Shown here one piece after another: positions 60,336 through 64,000 of a stretch of DNA of 64,000 nucleotides. Both the position numbers and the translations under genes were made by a program. This DNA is from Deltaproteobacteria bacterium. Its GTDB lineage: Bacteria; Desulfobacterota; Desulfobacteria; Desulfobacterales; Desulfobacteraceae. Position 1 is the first letter of the stretch. The number at the start of each line of letters is the position of its first letter. Location: contig JAQIBP010000034.1 in NCBI GenBank assembly GCA_027858995.1, positions 51,809-115,808 on the forward strand. The letters run 5' to 3'. The notes beneath the pieces were generated by a model. The model made no database searches. It was not told the origin of the DNA and saw only the letters and a program-made list of their open reading frames with translations.

Positions 60336-62229
60336 CCAGAATTCTCTTGCTAATATGATGTGAAACTGATTTTATAAATTCATCCATGGCCATACCCATC
60401 CTGACCTTGCCGTCAAGGGTTCTTACAGAGAGAGTTTTATTTTGTTTTTCCTTATCTCCTATTGTGATGATAATGGGGATATAATTCAGCTGGGCATCCC
60501 TGATCTTCTTTTTAAGAGTTTCACTTCTTTTATCAACATCGCATCTTATTTTATAGCTTTCAAGTTCCTTTCTGATCTCATGGGCATAATCTGCCAGATC
60601 CTGGTTTATGGGCAGCAGGACAGCCTGCACCGGAGCCAGCCATAAAGGGAATTTGCCGGCAAAATGTTCAACAAGAATGCCGAAAAATCTTTCAAGAGAA
60701 CCATAAATAACACGATGGATCATTATGGGACGGTGTTTTTCATTATCTTTTCCTTTGTAGGTTAAGTCAAATCTTTCCGGCAGAGCCATGTCTAACTGAA
60801 TAGTACCGCACTGCCAGGTTCTTCCCAAAGCATCCTTAATGTGGATATCGATTTTAGGACCGTAAAATGCACCATCCCCCTCATTAATAAAATACTCCTG
60901 TCCATAGTTGTCCAAAGCAGCTTTAAGACCTTTTGTGGCTTCTTCCCACTGTTCATCAGAACCAATGGATTTTTTCGGGCGGGTGGAGAGTTCAAGATGA
61001 AAATCAAGGCCAAATCTGGAGTAAATCCTCTTGGAAAGATGAAGCACACCAAGGACTTCATCACCTATTTGGTCCGGAGTCATGAAAATATGGGCATCAT
61101 CCTGGTGAAAAGCGCGAACCCTGAAAAGCCCGGACAATGCTCCTGAAAGTTCATGCCTGTGTACAAGGCCTACTTCACCTGCTCTTAATGGAAGATCCCT
61201 GTAAGAGTATGACTTTGTTTTATAAAGCAGCATACCGCCCGGGCAGTTCATGGGTTTGATGGCATACTCCTCATCATCAATCACAGAGGTGTACATGTTT
61301 TCCCTGTAATTTTCCCAGTGACCGCTTTTTTCCCACAACTTCCGGTTAAGCATGACAGGGGTTTTGGTCTCTATGTACCCGGCAGCTTTATGTTCTTCAC
61401 GCCAATAATCTAATAAAGAGTTCCATACGTCAACGCCCTTTGCATGGAAGAAAGGCATGCCTGCGGCTTCATCATGAAAAGAGTATAAATCCAGTTTTGT
61501 ACCAAGTTTTCTGTGATCCCGCTTTTTAGCTTCTTCTATAAGATGGATATATTTGTTAAGCTTTTTTTTATCAAAAAAAGAGATACCATAAAGCCTTTGC
61601 AGCTGCTCCCTTGACTGGTCAGCACGCCAATATGCCCCGGATATCTTTAAAAGTTTAAAACCCTTGATCATACCTGTATGTGGAATATGGGGGCCCCGGC
61701 AGAGATCTATAAATTTGCCATTTTGATACAAAGAGATCTCCTGATCTTCAAGTTCATTAATAAGTTCAAGTTTAAAGGGGTTATCTTGAAAAATTTTAAG
61801 AGCTTCCTGCTTTGAAACAACTTTTCGCTTAAAACTGTTTTTGTCTTTTATGATTTTTTTCATCTCAGCTTCAATATTGCCAAGATCATCTTCAGAAATA
61901 GGGTTCATGTCTATATCATAGTAAAACCCATCTTCCACCACAGGGCCGATTGTAAGTTTTGCATCATTATAGATATTGAGTACAGCTTCTGCCATGACAT
62001 GGGCTGAAGAGTGCCTTAAAATCTCCAGACCCTCATCATCCTTGGAAGTTATAAAACTGATGGCAGTGTCATGGTCTATGATCTGGTTTAAATCTATCAA
62101 CTTGTCATCAATTTTCATTGCCACGCAGTTTCTGGCAAATCCTTCTGAGATACTTTTGGCTACATCCGTGCCGCTGGGATCGTTTTCAAATTTTCTAATG
62201 GTATTGTCTGGAAATGTTATATGAATCAT
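60319..62229 (-). CDS. thrS: Threonyl-tRNA synthetase
   Basis: 636 residues from ATG 62229 (MIHITFPDNTIRKF), which starts the TGS domain and is preferred to an upstream ATG adding 22 unrelated residues. TGS (1-60), editing domain (about 65-225, HSSAHVMAEAV and the C/H cluster), class II catalytic core (about 240-530) with zinc-ligand Cys in MNCPGGMLLY and HRHELSGAL, and the anticodon-binding domain (530-636). Charges tRNA-Thr. VanZ-like gene overlaps its 3' end. Confidence 0.96.
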   Translation of the reverse strand: MIHITFPDNTIRKFENDPSGTDVAKSISEGFARNCVAMKIDDKLIDLNQIIDHDTAISFITSKDDEGLEILRHSSAHVMAEAVLNIYNDAKLTIGPVVEDGFYYDIDMNPISEDDLGNIEAEMKKIIKDKNSFKRKVVSKQEALKIFQDNPFKLELINELEDQEISLYQNGKFIDLCRGPHIPHTGMIKGFKLLKISGAYWRADQSREQLQRLYGISFFDKKKLNKYIHLIEEAKKRDHRKLGTKLDLYSFHDEAAGMPFFHAKGVDVWNSLLDYWREEHKAAGYIETKTPVMLNRKLWEKSGHWENYRENMYTSVIDDEEYAIKPMNCPGGMLLYKTKSYSYRDLPLRAGEVGLVHRHELSGALSGLFRVRAFHQDDAHIFMTPDQIGDEVLGVLHLSKRIYSRFGLDFHLELSTRPKKSIGSDEQWEEATKGLKAALDNYGQEYFINEGDGAFYGPKIDIHIKDALGRTWQCGTIQLDMALPERFDLTYKGKDNEKHRPIMIHRVIYGSLERFFGILVEHFAGKFPLWLAPVQAVLLPINQDLADYAHEIRKELESYKIRCDVDKRSETLKKKIRDAQLNYIPIIITIGDKEKQNKTLSVRTLDGKVRMGMAMDEFIKSVSHHISKRILDETIF

Positions 62230-62415
62230 TAGTATTATCCATTGCGTTTTAAGTCTGTTAAATATAAACTGCCATGGGCAGATTTGGTATTTCACTCAGG
62301 TTTGCCAACAGCAAAACATGAAAGTGAATAAATAATTTGTTCTCACTTTCATATAAAAAATGAATATTAAAAGAAGTGATGTAAACAATCAAGGGAAAAA
62401 TAATAGAGGAGACTT

Positions 62416-63549
62416 TTGAATTACAAATTTATTGAATCTGAATCAGAGCTTGAAAATATATGCGGTAAGCTTTTAAAGGAAAAGATAATCGGCGTGGATC
62501 TTGAAGCTGATTCCATGTATTGTTTTAAGGAGAAAATCTGCCTGATACAGATTGCAACTGCAAAACAGGCTTTTTTAATTGATCCCTTTGAGTTTAAAGG
62601 AATCTCTCCATTTTTAAAGGTTCTTGAAAACCATGATATCATAAAAGTATTTCATGGCGCTGATTTTGATATCAGAAGCCTTGACAGAGATTATAAGACC
62701 AGGGTGAATAATCTTTTTGATACTGAAATTGCCTGCAGGTTCCTCGGTATTAAGGAGCGCGGCCTTGGGGCTTTGTTAAAAAGATATTTCACTGTTGATT
62801 CCAATAAAAAATATCAAAAGGCAAACTGGTCAAAGCGGCCATTTAACCAGGGAATGGTTGAATATTCAGTTATGGATGTAGCATTTCTGACAAAACTTTA
62901 TGAAATTATTCTTCAGCAACTTGTAGATAAGGGGCGGCTTTCATGGGCTAAAGAGGAGTTTGAAATACAAGAAGAGGTCAGGTATGAAGATAATCATGAA
63001 TCTCCTCTCTTTAAAAAATTTAAAGGTGCCGGTAAAATTGAAAACAGAAGTCTTGCGGTACTTGAAAATTTATTGCAGCTGAGAATGCAGATTGCAGAAA
63101 AAAAAGATCAGCCTCTGTTTAAAATCATGTCAAATTCATCTTTGATGGCTATGGCAGAAGAAAAACCTGAAAGTATTGATCAGATTTTGAAAATCAGGGC
63201 ATTAAGCCCGAGGCAGTCAGATATGTATGGTAAACTCTGTGTGCAAGTGATAACGAAAGCAATGGAATTGGAACAGGATAGGCTGCCGCTGTATCCAAAA
63301 CTCAAAAGACCGAAAAGAGATGTGAAAGTCCAGAATAGGATTAAAAAGTTAAAAAAAATGAGAGAAAAATCAAGCAGTTCAGTGGGGATGGAGCCAGGAT
63401 TTTTATTGAACAATGCAGTTATAAGTTCCATAGCTTTAACCAGGCCTGGTACACCTGAAAATCTTCTCAAGATAGAAAACATCAGGCGCTGGCAGGTGGA
63501 GACTATTGGAAATGATATTATTTCAACCCTTGGATATTGTAATAGGTAA
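62416..63549 (+). CDS. rnd: Ribonuclease D
   Basis: 377 residues from TTG 62416 with AGGAG 5 bases upstream. DEDDy 3'-5' exonuclease: Exo I GVDLEADSMY (Asp, Glu), Exo II FHGADFDIRSL (Asp), Exo III YSVMDVAFLTKLY (Tyr, Asp). Two HRDC-like helical domains follow (about 205-290 and the C-terminal part). It trims tRNA and other small RNA 3' ends. Divergent from thrS and 11 bp upstream of dapF. Confidence 0.93.
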   Translation: MNYKFIESESELENICGKLLKEKIIGVDLEADSMYCFKEKICLIQIATAKQAFLIDPFEFKGISPFLKVLENHDIIKVFHGADFDIRSLDRDYKTRVNNLFDTEIACRFLGIKERGLGALLKRYFTVDSNKKYQKANWSKRPFNQGMVEYSVMDVAFLTKLYEIILQQLVDKGRLSWAKEEFEIQEEVRYEDNHESPLFKKFKGAGKIENRSLAVLENLLQLRMQIAEKKDQPLFKIMSNSSLMAMAEEKPESIDQILKIRALSPRQSDMYGKLCVQVITKAMELEQDRLPLYPKLKRPKRDVKVQNRIKKLKKMREKSSSSVGMEPGFLLNNAVISSIALTRPGTPENLLKIENIRRWQVETIGNDIISTLGYCNR

Positions 63550-63560
63550 TGGAGGAGAAG

Positions 63561-64000
63561 ATGGAACTTGAGTTTGTAAAAATGGAAGGCCTTGGTAATG
63601 ATTTTATTATTATCGATGATAGGGCAGGGAGTATTGAGCAGCATGAACATTATCCCTCACTGGCAAAAAGGCTTTGTTCCAGACATTTTGGTATTGGTGC
63701 AGATGGAATTATCCTGATCCTTGAATCCCCTGATCATGATATCAAGTTCAGGATATATAATTCTGATGGTTCCCAGGCTCAGATGTGTGGCAATGGAATG
63801 CGATGCTTTGCAAAATATCTCTATGAAAACAGGATTGTTTCCAAAAAGAGAATAAGGGTGGATACAAAGGCCGGTACAATTATCCCAGAGGTGATCACCA
63901 GCAATATGGGGCTTGTTGAATCAATAAAGGTGGATATGGGAGAACCAGCTCTTTTATGTAAAGATATCCCTTTTAAAAGTGAAAATGAAAAAGCAATTGA
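63561..64000 (+). CDS. dapF: Diaminopimelate epimerase, C-terminus beyond window
   Basis: ATG 63561 with SD GGAGGAG, beginning MELEFVKMEGLGNDFIIID, the DapF N-terminus. The first catalytic Cys is in QMCGNGMRC near residue 78. ADGIILI and YNSDGSQA are also typical. The frame is open to the right edge (146 codons of about 280). It makes meso-DAP for lysine and peptidoglycan. Confidence 0.95.
   Translation, partial: MELEFVKMEGLGNDFIIIDDRAGSIEQHEHYPSLAKRLCSRHFGIGADGIILILESPDHDIKFRIYNSDGSQAQMCGNGMRCFAKYLYENRIVSKKRIRVDTKAGTIIPEVITSNMGLVESIKVDMGEPALLCKDIPFKSENEKAI

Noticed and set aside
1..64000. CRISPR arrays, rRNA operons, complete tRNA genes and intact insertion sequences
   Set aside because: No regularly spaced repeats, rRNA signatures, foldable tRNAs or transposase genes were found; only small non-coding repeats.

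Overview
This 64 kb window is AT-rich chromosomal DNA from an anaerobic Gram-negative bacterium, most likely a sulfate-reducing Desulfobacterota (Desulfobacteraceae-like). The inference rests on LpxC (lipid A), indolepyruvate:ferredoxin oxidoreductase, an NtrY/NtrX pair beside LpxC, sigma-54 regulators, an MttB-type methyltransferase remnant, an IspH-UbiA fusion and a PUFA-type megasynthase. No 16S rRNA, tRNA or dissimilatory sulfate-reduction gene is present, so the assignment comes from gene content only.

Layout. 1-6.5 kb: K+ channel end, pcm, a DUF368 lipid-carrier transporter, epmA, an HDAC-like deacetylase and a hydantoinase/oxoprolinase family protein. 6.5-9.8 kb: an enoyl-CoA hydratase-like protein, a 47-residue basic protein, and a DEAD-box helicase with a long leader. 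9.8-16 kb: a leftward run lpxC, DUF4390, ntrY, ntrX, rsmD, coaD. 16.3-21.5 kb: a rightward run comM-like, metallophosphoesterase, iorA, iorB, aroQ. 21.6-28.8 kb: a broken serine hydrolase, MFS, CcdA, a UbiA prenyltransferase, a cupin resembling DMSP lyases, and two genes of unusual composition. 29-36 kb: hrpA, then a decaying patch (nitrilase with two in-frame TGA codons, an intact PrpD, an MttB fragment). 36-44.5 kb: Nudix, UPF0178, an ECF sigma/anti-sigma pair with a glycine-rich exported protein, parA-parB-ispH/ubiA, and a FapA-like protein. 44.5-60 kb: the lipid locus. 60-64 kb: vanZ-like, thrS, rnd and the start of dapF.

The most striking part is the lipid locus at 44.5-59.9 kb. One 3721-residue polypeptide carries two nitronate-monooxygenase/PfaD-like flavin barrels, three ketosynthase modules (the middle one lacking both catalytic His motifs), an acyltransferase, two carrier-protein-like domains, a ketoreductase and a hot-dog dehydratase. 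Both carrier domains have Thr where the phosphopantetheine Ser is expected. A good sigma-54 promoter lies upstream, and the divergent neighbour encodes a sigma-54 activator. Two acyltransferases and a hot-dog thioesterase flank the locus, suggesting regulated production of an unusual acyl chain destined for membrane lipid.

Other structure includes two dispersed intergenic repeat families, a 161 bp palindromic element with 17 bp perfect inverted ends, an NtrX whose sigma-54 contact loop is altered, and gene decay in which the three nonsense codons each appear to replace Trp.
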